Positions 44,138 to 56,463 of a stretch of DNA of 64,000 bases are shown here, one piece after another. Position 1 is the first letter of the stretch; each line of letters begins with the position of its first letter. The DNA is taken from assembly GCA_965153455.1 (NCBI GenBank), contig OZ234493.1, forward strand, positions 33,408,213 through 33,472,212, read 5' to 3'. The stretch comes from Sphagnum compactum (lineage: Eukaryota; Bryophyta; Sphagnopsida; Sphagnales). The notes under the pieces were generated by a model, which was given only the letters and a program-made list of their open reading frames with translations, was not told where the DNA came from and did not search any database. The translations under genes and the position numbers were made by a program.

Positions 44138-45616
44138 ATGCTGTCAGAAGATCATCATCTTCGTACGTCTCTTCAATCGGACACTGCGGCCGACGACGAA
44201 GACGAGCATCCTGACAGCAACGCTTCTGGAGACACAGATGGTGGGTACCGCCAGCGGCAGAAGAAGAAGAAGAAGAGGCGACGGCTTTCGCAGTGGAAGT
44301 TCAAAGTGGTTGCAACCGTGGAGAGCGACGACCCCAACAATTCTTCCACAGATGTGATCGGAGCTATAGCGTTTGACAAATCCAATGATTTCTTCGCTAC
44401 TGGAGGAAGTGCAAGGAAGATCCGAGTTTATGCTTTTCAATCCTTGTCTAAGGAGGATGTCTTCTATGATGATGATGAGGAGGAGGAGGAAGAGGAGGAT
44501 GCAGATCAGAAATTGAGGCGAAGAAGGAGACTTCAGAGGAAGATCATGTTGCCAATGGATAGGAAACCAAGAGCTACAACCCATTCTTTGTCTTCTTCTT
44601 CTTCTTCTTCTTCTAGAGCTGATCACACAAGTAGCTGCTGCATGACAGAGATTTGCACACCTGCAAAACTGAGCAGTTTGAAATGGCATTTTGAGAGAGA
44701 CAACATCATCGGATGTGGTGATTATGATGGTGTGTTTGCTGAATGGGATATAGAGAGGCACATAGCAGTAAGTGAGAAGGATGAACATAATGGACAAAGG
44801 ATTTGGAGCATTGACTACAGTGTGGAGAGGCCTAGTCTTTGTGCATCAGCTTCTCAAGATGGAACAGTACGAATCTGGAGCAGGAGCTCAGATCATAGTG
44901 TGGCACTCCTTCATGCGCCTAACCATAGTCCAGTCTGCGGTGCTGAATTTGCTCCATGCTCCTCCTTTCTTCTCGCACTTGCTTGTGCTGACAGCAATGT
45001 GTATGTCAATGATTTGCGCAAGCTCAGCACCCCTGTCCTTACTCTGAGTCATCACAAACGAGCAGTTACTTATGTTCGGTTTCTGAGTAAAGATCAACTT
45101 GTATCTGCTGCAATTGACAGCACTCTGAAGCTTTGGGATGTCTCTTCTTGTGTGCAAAATTCTCCAATGCCCCCCTGTGAAGTGAGTCATGATGATGATG
45201 AGAGCGGCAGAGCACATTTGAGCAATATTCTCCAGCAGCAGCAGCAGCCTGTGAAGACATTTGGGTACCATCAGAATGCAAGGAATTTTGTGGGTTTGTC
45301 AGTTTGGGCAGAAGGTGGCTTAGTTGCGTGTGGCTCTGAGACTAATGAAGCTTTTGCTTACGATTGTCATAAGGATGGTGAACCCATACTTCGCTATGAC
45401 TTTGGCCACCACTTCAATTCTGTCCCAGAAGGCTTGGGTTCAAATGCAGGGAGGAAACAGAGCAGCAGCTCAGAGGAGCAGAAGAGTCTGATAGATGATC
45501 AGCAGCAGGGAGGATTGATGGTCAGTGCTGTATGTTGGAGGCAGAAGGAATCAGAATGTACACTTGTGGCTGCAAACTCAGTTGGAGTCTTGAGACTTAT
45601 CAAGGGCTTCATTTAG
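44138..45616 (+). CDS. RUP: RUP-type WD40 repeat protein (repressor of UV-B photomorphogenesis)
   Basis: RUP proteins bind the UVR8 photoreceptor, return it to its inactive dimer and so damp UV-B signalling; they resemble the WD40 part of COP1/SPA. This single-exon frame gives 492 aa. An acidic, basic-rich N-terminus leads to WKFKVVATVES at about 53. WD repeats follow: IGAIAFDKSNDFFATGGSAR (about 74), LSSLKWHF and GCGDYDGVFAEWDIE (about 178-206), IWSIDY and ASQDGTVRIWS (222-248), VCGAEF (266), VTYVRFL and DSTLKLWDVSS (310-337), VGLSVWAEGG and ACGSETNEAFAY (385-408), and SAVCWRQ to the end. No RING or coiled coil precedes it, unlike COP1. It is longer than Arabidopsis RUP1/2 because of acidic, poly-Ser (about 152) and poly-Gln (about 366) insertions. 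A truncated SPA paralogue is the alternative. Confidence 0.88.
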   Translation: MLSEDHHLRTSLQSDTAADDEDEHPDSNASGDTDGGYRQRQKKKKKRRRLSQWKFKVVATVESDDPNNSSTDVIGAIAFDKSNDFFATGGSARKIRVYAFQSLSKEDVFYDDDEEEEEEEDADQKLRRRRRLQRKIMLPMDRKPRATTHSLSSSSSSSSRADHTSSCCMTEICTPAKLSSLKWHFERDNIIGCGDYDGVFAEWDIERHIAVSEKDEHNGQRIWSIDYSVERPSLCASASQDGTVRIWSRSSDHSVALLHAPNHSPVCGAEFAPCSSFLLALACADSNVYVNDLRKLSTPVLTLSHHKRAVTYVRFLSKDQLVSAAIDSTLKLWDVSSCVQNSPMPPCEVSHDDDESGRAHLSNILQQQQQPVKTFGYHQNARNFVGLSVWAEGGLVACGSETNEAFAYDCHKDGEPILRYDFGHHFNSVPEGLGSNAGRKQSSSSEEQKSLIDDQQQGGLMVSAVCWRQKESECTLVAANSVGVLRLIKGFI

Positions 45617-46880
45617 AACCCTAATGGATCTTCTACTTTCAAGTTTCTTTTACTTTTACTTTTCTGGTATAATCTCTCTTTCATGTTGATACTTTTTTAT
45701 AATTGCCAAATTAGTAGTCACCCACATGAAAATCATAACGGCTTTCTGTTTTGGAGCAAACAATCTACAGACATTTCCAGCAATTTGTCAACCCCCTTTT
45801 GTTTTTGGGTGTCGTATTGTGTCTGCCAAGGCAGTTAGGCTTTTTGTAGACACCACATGAGAATAGGTTGTAGACACATTGTTTTGAGCAAACAATCAAA
45901 ATGACATTTTATCTACCCTCTCTTTTCTGTATAGTGAGCGTGTTTGCCAAGGCAGTTAGGATTTTTCTAGACACCACAAGAGAATGAAAAATGATAAGTC
46001 TGTTTTGAGCAAACAATCAAGATATGTCCATTATCTCTGTCTAAGTCAGTCATCAAATGAACTTTTACAGTGTTTGTAATACACAATTGTTGTGCTCACC
46101 TAACTAAACAACCAGAGAGATTTCAGTCTATAAATCAATCAACAGCTTCAGTTTGGCTTTGCACTGTTACCAATGATTCTTATACTTTATATGCATGTTT
46201 GTGTGTGACTCTGAGTTTCTATAGGGTTGGGGACCAATCTAGCAGCACATGATGCCAATCACTACATGAATCATTCAGCACAAGACGCTAAAAGAAAACA
46301 TTATATCTAGGAGATTTCAGAGAAAACTCCACAACACTTTGAAAGTAACGCAATGACGACTTTATAAGAGTTACTCACAAAGTGTCAGACCATCACCTTC
46401 ATCATGAATAGCCATAGTGATAAACTGCCATGCCTCCCAAGCGTGGTATTAATGAGTATATTATAATCTGCCCAAAATTTTGGGCAAAGTAGAGAAATAT
46501 CTGCATCATGAGCTTCTGTCACAATTCCAGATGCAACAGGTAGACTCACGCATGATGTTGGTTAGTACTCAAGCAACATAACTACAAAAAAAATCAATAG
46601 AATCCTCATTCAAGCTGCAATAAGCTTACAAGGGCAAGCGTCATTTCAATTTACCTTGGCCCTGTATAAGAAATCATCCAAGCCTAAGCCTAAGACTTTA
46701 ACTAAGAGATGAAGAATTTCATTCTCTTGGAGGGCAGTTGTAAGAAATTTATCAGAAAGCCATCACTGTGGACATTGCAAAGCCTATTGAGCAAACAGTA
46801 ATAGAGATTCTCACTACTTGGCAAGCCCAATCGAGAAAGTGAGGCATAACTACTCGTAGGCTGGTAGCAATAGTGACATA
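45617..46880. other. Spacer between convergent RUP-type and TPR genes
   Basis: Holds the 3' flanks of both genes. A direct repeat near 45825-45870 and 45947-45990 shares CCAAGGCAGTTAGG and TAGACACCACA.GAGAAT. A copy of the dispersed repeat is at 46318-46560. Confidence 0.5.
46318..46560. repeat. Dispersed repeat, copy 3
   Basis: Shares GAGAAAACTCCACAACA and CTCACAAAGTGTCAGAC with the copy at 12405, and CTGCCCAAAATTTTGGGCAAA with the copy at 13590. It lies 3' of the TPR gene. Confidence 0.6.
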
Positions 46881-49800
46881 TTATACAGTAACACTTAGTG
46901 CCCCTGGAACTTGCCACTCACGACACCCACAATGAACTTTGGCAAGAGTTGCCATATAGTCGCCAGACCTGACAAAGGCAAGGAATGTCCACTGTAGATG
47001 AACTGAAGTGTTGAATGTATGTCATTTGTCAATCCATATCATTTCACCTTAGACATCTCTCCAAATACCCAAAGAGTTGAAGATGAAGACAGAGCTCATT
47101 TGGTTGCTTCTGATTCGGCCAAGTTTAGTCTAGAACCAATCTAGTACAGTAATGCTTCCAACAAAATACTCAAGCACAATGTTTTCAAACAAGTATCTTC
47201 CTAAGCATTGATAAGTTCTCATAATTAATAATTGAAATCAAACTGAATTAAAAAACTACCCAAACAGATTTGCTTTCAAATGAGGCCTGGCCTAGCCGCT
47301 TCATGTCAATGAAAGAAAGATGAAAAGGGAGATAGCAACACTAACCTTGCTCCATAGGGGCTGGCAACAGCTGCGGTGATAGCCTCCCTTGCCGCTGTAG
47401 TATTATTCTGCACAGTAAAACTTTCTTCAGCAGCATCATCATGCAACATCCCGATTCAAACCCTGGAAGAGAGGCAACACCTGATTGAACAAATATCATC
47501 TAAAATCAATCAAGTAACCAAAACTTCTTGCCAGTTTAGAGCTGAGACAGACAGCAACAAGGGCTGAATAGACTATTGCTACTAAAATCAATCAAGGCCC
47601 ATGTAAGTATTGTTGGCAGGCTTTTCTGTCTCTGTGGTTGCACATGTCAATGGATGTGGATACATAATGTATTCCCCATCAAGGATTCCTTGCGAGACTC
47701 CTTTCTGCTCACAGAAATCGGGTCAGAAGAATAACACCTAACTTGAATTGGTGCCTGTCACAAGACAGATGAGCACAAAAGATCAGTGAACTCACCTGAG
47801 CCTCATGGAACAATCCCACATACAGGTGTGAATAGAAGAAGTCATGTGCATCCCGAGCTCCTACAGCTAGAAGCTGCAAACATCAAAAGGCTGAATAAGG
47901 ACACTTTCAACATGATGACAGTTTCTCATGAACAGACCTTAACTTCTGCAGGTGGTAAGGTATCCATTGTGCAGAACTGGAGAAAATTTTGTCCATAAGC
48001 TGAAGTTCAACAAAACTGAAGGATCTAGTTCTGGAAATTTTTGAACCAGCTCCCAAACATTCCAATAGAGCTCATGTAGGATTGTTCATATGTTGCATAG
48101 GAAAGTCAAGTCGTATGCAGTCAAAAGATAAGGGACCCAACCCAAGATCCACCATTTTTGGTTGAAATTTATTGGTTGCTCTAATAGATTTCCCCTTGTT
48201 ACCTCTACACCAATGATTGCATAAAGGTGTAACTTAGATAAGGGTGAATGGAGGGGGAAAATAACTGCAAAAGTTGACCACAAAAACAACCTAACAGAGA
48301 ATTTCTAGTTTTCTAATCTCTAGTTTTCACATCTGACAATATCCTTCTGAGAACTTCTGAGACGACCTCTTTGGTATCACCACCATCACGGAAAAGTTCA
48401 TATGCTTTTCGCATCACTGGTCTGCTATCTGGTCCCACCTGCCATGACAGGAAATTAAAGGCCTTGAGATTGACACAAACAAACGTCCACCCTTACCAGC
48501 CCAAAAGACACAAATTGTGCAATCATCCATATGAAAGACTTTGCACCAAGAATGTAATCACTGGTAACAGTAATTATGCATGCATGTTTTCATGATAGCC
48601 AACTATTTACTGTTATGACATGAGGCACACAGAGATCCACGACATCCTCAGGTTCCATGTCAAAAAAAATGCACCCTAGCAGGGTTAACATAGATGAAAT
48701 TGGATGAGACCACATTCCAAATTTGTGAATACTGAATGTAGTATGTCTTGTCATTGGAATTTGCAATAAAAAGTGCCAATGTGCACCAAAATTGAAAAAA
48801 AACATCACAAATACTACTAGTAAAACTTGTGTTCAATATGACACTTGTACAAGCAATAAGGCAATACAATCAATCATTTGCAAAATGGCCCCTCTCCTGG
48901 TGAAATAAGCGATTGAAAATAAATAAAATTCTTTTTCCAGGTTAAAATTAAGAATAAGAAACCTGCATCCAAGAACAAGAAAGAGGAAGATCAAGCTGCA
49001 AAAATGCACAGAGATGTTGAGATGGTTAAATTGTTCTAGCACTACATTGAAATGTACAACATGATCCTAACATTGGCACAAGACCTAAAACAAGATATTA
49101 TGAAACATTTCTGGAGTGATAAAAAATTGTAGGAGAGAGTGTCACTGACCTGAAGAAAGTTTTGATGAGCTTTGTCAGGCCCATACAGCTGCGCCTCACA
49201 AAGGAAGCACCATATTGACTGGAGCATCTTCACAGCAAGTCAATGCATGAGCTACAAACATAGTACACAACTAGGTCACTTTCATCCAGTGCTTGCATAT
49301 GAGAGTAGCACCTCCAGCAACAACTTCATACCCCAAGCGATAACAGGATAAAATCTGCACATAATCCATTTTATCTTGACTTTCAACACTTTGGACTGGA
49401 GATTCAGAAGCTCCTCCATCTCCAATGAGTCAATGCTAGCCAAAATATCTGAACGAACTTAACCGGACTCCCAAATTTGTTCTTGTTTCCTACAATGATA
49501 GTAGCCCTCCCCATATTATTAGCTTTTAGCTCAACATGTAGCAGCCTATCAATTCCGCAGGTTCACAGTAACACTATGGTGGAACACAATTAGCTAATAA
49601 AACATTAACATATGCACTGGAACCCAGTTCAGTGTGAGGCCTAACATAACATATATACTGTTCAGTACAACATGCTAACCTCCTCTGTATCGTTAGGATT
49701 GACAGCAACATCATCCCTGAATTGTTTTGCCCCCTCCTCAAATCTGCAATGAGAAATTGACCTCTTTTCAGTTATTAACAGGGAGCACACATGACCAACA

Positions 49801-51280
49801 AAATACAGAATCTCAGATTCTCTGAGTGCTGCAAAATTTGCTAGTGGTATGGCAAAACAAAAGACATAGTGGTTTTGGAGTTTGGAGCTCAGAAAAGATT
49901 TCCTATGGTCCTGTTTGTTTGGTACAAGATAGATAGAGCTGCAATTGGCAGATGACTGGTGCAATTATCTAAATCAACGACCTAATCAAACACTCTATCA
50001 CCTTTTGTACAAGCATTGTAACTTTCCACAAGACTTAGCTGTGTACAAACCACAGCTCCTGAAGACAGAAAGTACTCAAATGAAGTCAAAATTGTTTACA
50101 TCACAACAGTTTCTGTTATTCTTTTCTGTCCTCAATGAATGGACCAGAAAAAAAAGAAATATCAGCCAAAGTTATAAAAACCAAAGTGAACAATTAGAAG
50201 TGCTCAAAGGCATGGTTCAATGCCCAAAACCCTTGACTAGAACAATGCCTAAATATGCATGGCTCACATTGTCCTCATCCTTGGCCACACAAATTGCAAG
50301 ATTCCACAAGGCATCAATGAAAAGGAAGTAAGAGATCCATCTTCATAACTGTAGAAAGAAAGTGAGTACCTTCTCAGATAATAGAGAGATAAGCCCCGCT
50401 GCCATAAATCTATGCCAACAACACATAAGGAGCCAGCAATACAATCTGAGAAGAAGATCTCTGATCTCACAAACACAAGATCAAGTCCTAATCTAAAGCA
50501 AGTTCCTGAAAAAAGAAAAAAATGATCACATGAAAGAGAGTAATTACAAAGCGATGTAATTAGTCTTTGTAGTATGTATCACAGGTGCTTCCATATCCAA
50601 ATTGCAACTCACTGCTTGAAAGATGAAGGTAGGTACCAGAAAACCCATCCCAAGATATGTAACGTCCATGCAAGTATCTATATATATAGATATGAAAACT
50701 CACATGGCTTCTGTTGTGGGTCCAGCTCCAATGCTTTATCAAATTCGACAACTGATCCTCTCACATCCCCCTGATCAAGTAAACACACTTGTTAACAAAA
50801 ACCTGGCAGTACAGCATAGTGGACGAGCACAAGCTGAAGACAATTCTGTTACAACAACAGCCACCCTACAACACAGCTAGAGTTGTACACCCCCCCCCCG
50901 GCTAGTCCAAGAAGAATGAAACCCGGCAAAAGTCACTGCAACCAGAAAGACGATCGACACTTCAGAAAACAAAATCGTTAGGGAAAAGAGAGTAGAAGAA
51001 CCTTTGAAAAGAGTTGCATCCCGCGTCGAGTTGCAAGAATGGCGGCCTGACGATCTCCGACGTTAGCAGCCATTACCCTACTAGCTAACGCGACAGAAGA
51101 AGAAGCCACAGCTGCAATACTCCCCGGCCATGCAACGGTACCCGCCGCCGCCGCCGCGGCTCCCGATACAAACGATCGTCTGCTGAATCGCAAATCGCAA
51201 ACTTGACAAAACGAAGGAGACGACGACAACGACGACGACTGCAGGAGCAGCGAAGAAATGGAGGATGAAACCAATGCCAT
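46881..51280 (-). CDS. TPR protein with twin-arginine chloroplast/lumen leader
   Basis: This belongs to a conserved green-lineage family of small TPR proteins whose exact role I cannot state. Nine exons join in phase: 51280-51002, 50770-50704, 50409-50370, 49743-49680, 49218-49150, 48438-48367, 47873-47796, 47407-47346 and 46968-46881, giving 272 aa. The donor of exon 6 could instead follow 48355, adding four residues. Residues 1-30 are a Ser-rich transit-like leader; SRRSFVSG at 33-40 followed by a long Ala-rich stretch is a typical twin-arginine thylakoid-lumen signal. The TPR part reads VEFDKALELDPQQKPYLWQRG, then FEEGAKQFRDDVAVNPND, then WCFLCEAQLYG and RPVMRKAYELFRDGGD. The C-terminus has FFYSHLYVGLFHEAQ, ASPYGAR and DYMATLAKVHC. 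Conserved blocks are complete. It converges on the RUP-type gene. Confidence 0.9.
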
Positions 51281-51618
51281 AAAGTCGTTATAAACTAGCT
51301 CATAATAAAAACTCTCGATCGAGAGTTTTTTGTTTTGTTGCTCGAGGAAGCAACAAAATCGGGAGTATTGAAGGGCGACTGAAGATTTTCCTCTCAAATC
51401 CTTTTACACAATCCTGTGCGTTTTGTGATGGATTTTTAGTCTCACAAACTCCAAAGAAAAAATGGCAGAATCGTCTCACCACAAAAAAGTTCAAAGGAAA
51501 ATGAACTTTTCGTTCTCAGAAAGGAAAAATTGGACACTTTGGTTGCGATAGGGCTCATCTCGTCCTAAGGAGAGCGGGGGCGCACAAGGAAGCACCAAAA
51601 GCTGAGGTCGAGAGCTCT

Positions 51619-51991
51619 GGCCACAGTGAACCAGCACCCACCAGTGCATCATCCACTGGATGTCCGTTCTGACTCACAGTTGTGGATGAACCTCAACTGA
51701 GTTACTACCTAGTTTCATCTTGGTGACCCATTCAATAAGAAGTAGGTAGGTGGTAACATATAGATAGGTAGGTTAAAAAAATAGGGACTACTAGGTAAGT
51801 AGATAGTTTAGACATAGTAGGTAGGGGCTGTTTTTTTTACTACCTACCTAGTTGGTAGGTAGTAAATAAAGCAACTGAGCTAACCACCATGGTTAGCTAG
51901 GGTACTGGAACCCAACAGAAAACTGTTTCTTCATCACATATCATCCATCCTTGATTGATGGTGCACTGGTGGGTGCTGGTTCATTGTGGCC
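51619..51991. mobile_element. Inverted-repeat element (MITE/foldback), 373 bp
   Basis: The left end GGCCACAGTGAACCAGCACC and the reverse complement of the right end match over 34 bases with two differences. The interior is non-coding and itself symmetrical: ACTACCTACCTA faces TGGTAGGTAGT near 51839-51863, next to GCTAACCACCATGGTTAGC. Flanks show no convincing target-site duplication. It is 339 bp upstream of the TPR start codon, so it may overlap its promoter. A related single end is at about 3200. Confidence 0.85.
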
Positions 51992-54900
51992 CTTCTTACA
52001 TTCTAAGGTCATGTGGCATTACACTCGAGCTGCATTTTTTTTTTAACTGGCCAAATTTCCCCTGTTTTCTACCTTGAGAAAGGGGGTGTGATTTTAAAGA
52101 AGTTTCTACAACCCTAAAATATTGGATTTTTTTTTAAAACATTAACCTTCCTTTAGCATTTCAAAGCAAATGAATCTTCTTTTTTCATGGGCATTTCTAG
52201 CCTCCTTTTAGTTTTTAAAAATAATTTGTGTCATATGATTTGGACTTGAAAAAGTACCCCAAAAATATCCCCCATTTTTAAAGGGTTGGGGATGAATTTA
52301 ATTATGAAAACAATCTTGATTAACCAAAAAAACAATATTAGAATGTTCACCACATCAATATTGAGGTGCTTGGAAAAAAAACCAAATACTTGCAAAAACA
52401 TTTCACTTACTTTGAAGTACTTGAACTTTATTTTTCAAACTGCCACAAATTTTAGGTCCAATTCAAATATTTGCAAGTAGCTTAAAAAAACATGATTATA
52501 ACAATTTAGCTTTTGAGGTCCATGTAAACAAGAGTTAAGAAACAATGTACCCAAAAAAAAAATTAGTATCCCCATAAAATCATCTACTTGTTAGTCCTTT
52601 TCTTTGGGGACTTTATTATTTTGTTGATAACACTACTTTTTGTGTATATTTTACCATGCTTTCACCCAAACATGACAAAATAACAATAGAATCCACCAAC
52701 TTTTGACACATAATGTCTTTATATAGGTGTTTACACTTGTTTTAATCTATTGAAATAAATCTTGAAAATCCACCAGTGAGGTAAATTTATCAAGATAATT
52801 ACCCTTAATATTGGGCATCAGACCTTTGTAAGCCTCCAATGGGTCAAAGCATGGTTGTGGTCCAAAAAAGATTATCTCATTAAATATCTAGTGGACCTTC
52901 TCACTTAAACATGTCATTGAAACTTAATGGCACATTCGTATTAAAAGTTTGTTTTTCTTCATAGATACATACCTTACTAAGGTACTATTTTATGCATAAC
53001 ATTTCAAATTTGAACAAGCTTAAAGATCCCTAACAAGTCCTAGAAAACTTTTCAAGACTTTGTCTCATGAGAAAAAAAGTTCAAGGACTCATAAAAAATG
53101 TATAAACAAATTATTTTGCTTCAATATTTTTACCACAAACACTTTATCTATTAATGTATATAAAATGTTCAGGTGTGACAAGAACCAAGTGCCTTATTAC
53201 AATGTGCAAAGTTATAAAAAATGAAATTTTTGAGAATTTTGGGCCATTGATAAAACACAGCCCACATTGAATAAATTTTATTATTTTTACTTTCATAAGT
53301 GAAAACAATAGATACTTTAGATGCCTATATAAAATATGAAACAAATTAATTTCATTTTACATGAGAAAAAAAAAGGAAATCTAAAACATGTCATAGGTTT
53401 TATGAAGAAAAAGGTGAATTTGGGGGTCCTAGGAATGAGTCCTTATGTTTCAAATGGGGTACCCCAACCATGCTTGGACCTTATCATTATAATCTACAAC
53501 CAAGGTGGTTACAATTTCATGACCCAAATAAATAATCACCAAGTGCATATTTTTGTACCTAAAATCCAACTTCAGACACAACATGTTATGTCTTTTTTTC
53601 TTATCAAAACCATGCATAAAAAGAAATAAAGGGTAAAAAAACCTCCAATGTTTATTTCATACAAGAAATGCATTCTCGTAATTCAAAATAAATACATTTA
53701 TTTCCTTTTTAGTAAGGTTGTTAAGGGCCTTTTGGTGTGAAAGGTCTTCACAAAGTTTTCAACATGTGGATATAATAAAATGGAAGGCATCCCCAAGGAA
53801 CCAATGCCCTCGACTTTGATTCAAAACATATCTTCTCACAATGGATGAAAGAACTTTGACAACAACTTCGTAGACATCCCAAGTCGGAGGAAAATGTATG
53901 TAGCTATGTAATGCAATAGTCTACTTATTATAACATAGTGCAATGACATTTCGAAATGTTAGTGCATTTTTGAATAATAAAACAAGACTTGCTAACCTAT
54001 AAGCCAAAAAAAATCAAATCAAGACCACATTAATTAAATGTCCACGACCTTTGGCATAATTTGCAACCCATGAACTTGACCAAAGTAAAATAAAAATAAA
54101 ATGTTAAACCTTGTGTTGATAGGTGTGCTAAGTTTTATTGGCCTCAAGCCATAATCTATGCAAGTTTTATCCCATATTTGTTTCTTTTTCCCAAACTTCT
54201 TTGGCTAGGTAATGCATTTCTAGATGTCAGCTTTGGCTTTTGTATAGATGTGTAGGACAATCAATGGCAACCTTCTTGTCCGTAGTGGCATATTGGCAAA
54301 CCTTTGATAAGGCATGCCCAAAACATGACCCATTAAATGGCTCCATCATGACTAAGCTAGCACAAAAATCAATTGAATTCAAACCACTTGCACAAGTCTG
54401 CAAATTAAAGCCCTCATCCTTAACATAAGCAAGGATCTTTTGGGTAAAAAAAAGATTCAAAAGTTGTTGTAAATATAGAACCATAGTGTCGAACATTTCA
54501 AATAATTTGATAGTGACATGTTTGGCCTCCCATTTGCTACATAGAAAGTTGTTGATCACGTACACATTTTGACATCCATAAGTCAAAGGTGTAGGTAGTT
54601 GAAATATAATTTGCCAATGCAAATTACACATAAGTAAACATGATTTGTTCCACTAGTCCATAAAACACAAGATCCACAAATACGTATTTGTTAAGAAAAA
54701 ACATTTTTGGGCATAACTTATATGCCTTTTTTTGCAAACGAGTGGATTGAACAATCCTCATGGGAAATTAACCTTTGATCGCAAATAAAATCACATCCTC
54801 AAAAAAATCAACATGAATTTCATTATATTTTTTGAATTGGTTTGTAAAAGGGAAAAAAATAAAATGGCACTTAGAAACCCATGTGCTACTTCTTGGTTAG

Positions 54901-56430
54901 CTCATGAGAAAGTGGAGCAATAGCAGTTGCATTAGTTTGTTCTTCAAGGAACTTCTTGATTAAGGTGTTGTGCTTAACTCAACATGTTTTTTCATGGTTG
55001 TTATGCCATTTGACTTGTGGTTAGTAATAAAACCTTTCTGTAACCTCGTGCATAATGCCAAAATTTCATAACCAACAACATTGCTATGGCAAATTATGCA
55101 TTGCATTATTTGGTTTTGAAAAAGGTCTATTGATTGGTTATTGTTCACCTTTAAAACAACCCATGTTGACAAACTTTGATTATGAGGTTTCCAAACCATA
55201 TGTTGCTTTTACAAGTTTGTCATGTGCAACTTTGATATGATTTGCAACAACAAGAATATTCTTAGGAGTTTGTAACTATCCATCTTTTTGAAGCATCATT
55301 TCAACACTCATGTTGCTGTCATATCTTGCAAAGACTAGAATGTTTACATTAGGACTTAGATTTTTAATGTTCATGCAACGACATAAACAAGTGCAAAGGT
55401 TAGGATCAAAAAATGAAAAAACAAAGGAATGGAGAAGAAATGAAACATAAAGTAGTCAAAGATAAACTTCAAAGCTTGCATGTAGCTCAAGTATTGGTTT
55501 GCTTCCCACACCCACGTTCCTCCCAAGTGCCTCAACATCCTCAAAATTAAAGCAAAATGGTGACAAAATCTAAACCATGCATCGCCAAAGCCCTAAACAA
55601 AGTTATAGACTATACAACAAACACCACAACAAAAACTAATGTGTGAAAACAACAAATGAACAAAACACATTGGGTGGAGATTAGAGATGTGAAAATTGAA
55701 AACCAAAGCGTAGACAAAAAAAACTTCAAACTCTCCTCAAACCTTAATTTTGTTCTTTGTTTTTTTTGCAACAGACGTTCCATGGCAAATAAAAAAACAC
55801 AAAAGGCTTTTGGAACCCTCCACACTGCTTCAAAACTTGTCTTGATAATTTCAAGAATTCACAAAGCCAAGGCAACAAGTTCTAACAAATGCAAGAGACT
55901 TGCAAAACTCTTACCTTCTTCTATAAAATCAACTTCATATAGAGAGGGTGAGCTCTATAGCTTCTGTCGCTAATAAAGTCACATTGATGATTATAGATTT
56001 TGAGTAATAAAAAGAAGATGCTACAATGTATGTCTAGAACAAAACGTTCACAATTGCCAACTTGCAAAGGTGTTTGCCGAAGGAGACATGAAACAACAAA
56101 CATAGGGAGATGAAACATAAACCACATGAAGCACACAACTACCCTAACCCTAACACAACTACTCTAACCTTAACCCTAAAGAATACCATTGCCAAGTATA
56201 CTCTAAAAGAGGTACTTGGGTGTGTGACAAATACCCTCTCCCTACTTTGCTAGTTGGGTTGGGTACAAGTACATATCTTGAAATTTCCAGAAGAGCAGGT
56301 ATGAAGCAGGGGGCAGGGTTTTGAGAAATTCACATCTGCCCGATTCTACCTACATATACCCAGTCGGAGGTTGGAGATTTTTTCTGGTGCCCGCCCCCGC
56401 ACTGGTGTCGACCTTACAAAACCCCATTAA
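51992..56430. other. AT-rich spacer containing a transposase relic
   Basis: Apart from the pseudogene at 53740-55210, only AT-rich DNA with short unsupported frames is seen. Telomere-like CCCTAACCCTAAC and CTTAACCCTAAA strings occur at about 56143-56180, not in a regular array. Confidence 0.55.
53740..55210 (-). pseudogene. BED-finger/hAT-like transposase remnant
   Basis: Minus-strand frames, interrupted by stops and shifts, follow the order of a hAT-like transposase of seed-free plants. First comes a BED-type finger part (CIICH, then GITTMKKHVE) at about 55199-54960. A middle block has TFDLWMS at about 54580. The 134-codon open frame 54631-54227 holds KHVTIKLFE, AYVKDEGFNLQT and GSCFGHALSKVCQYATTD. 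Downstream in other frames are GLRPIKLSTPINTRF and VLNQSRGHWFLGDA near 54100-53780. The family assignment rests on my memory of such proteins. It cannot encode an intact enzyme. Confidence 0.7.
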
Positions 56431-56463
56431 GGTAGGTAGGTAGGTAGGTACTAGGTACCTAGT
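56431..56463. repeat. (GGTA)5 followed by a 14 bp palindrome
   Basis: Five GGTA units run into ACTAGGTACCTAGT, a perfect palindrome, just before the leader region of the downstream gene. Confidence 0.85.

Noticed and set aside
44144-44797. 217-codon open frame antisense to the RUP-type gene
   Set aside because: It is a shadow of codon usage in the WD40 exon; its sequence is low complexity and unlike any family.
46640-46700. Candidate last exon of the TPR gene reading LGLGLDDFLYRAK
   Set aside because: No acceptor gives the needed phase. The exon at 46968-46881 fits the phase and carries the conserved DYMATLAKVH block.
56143-56180. Telomere or interstitial telomeric array
   Set aside because: Only a few irregular CCCTAAC/CCCTAAA strings are present, far short of an array.
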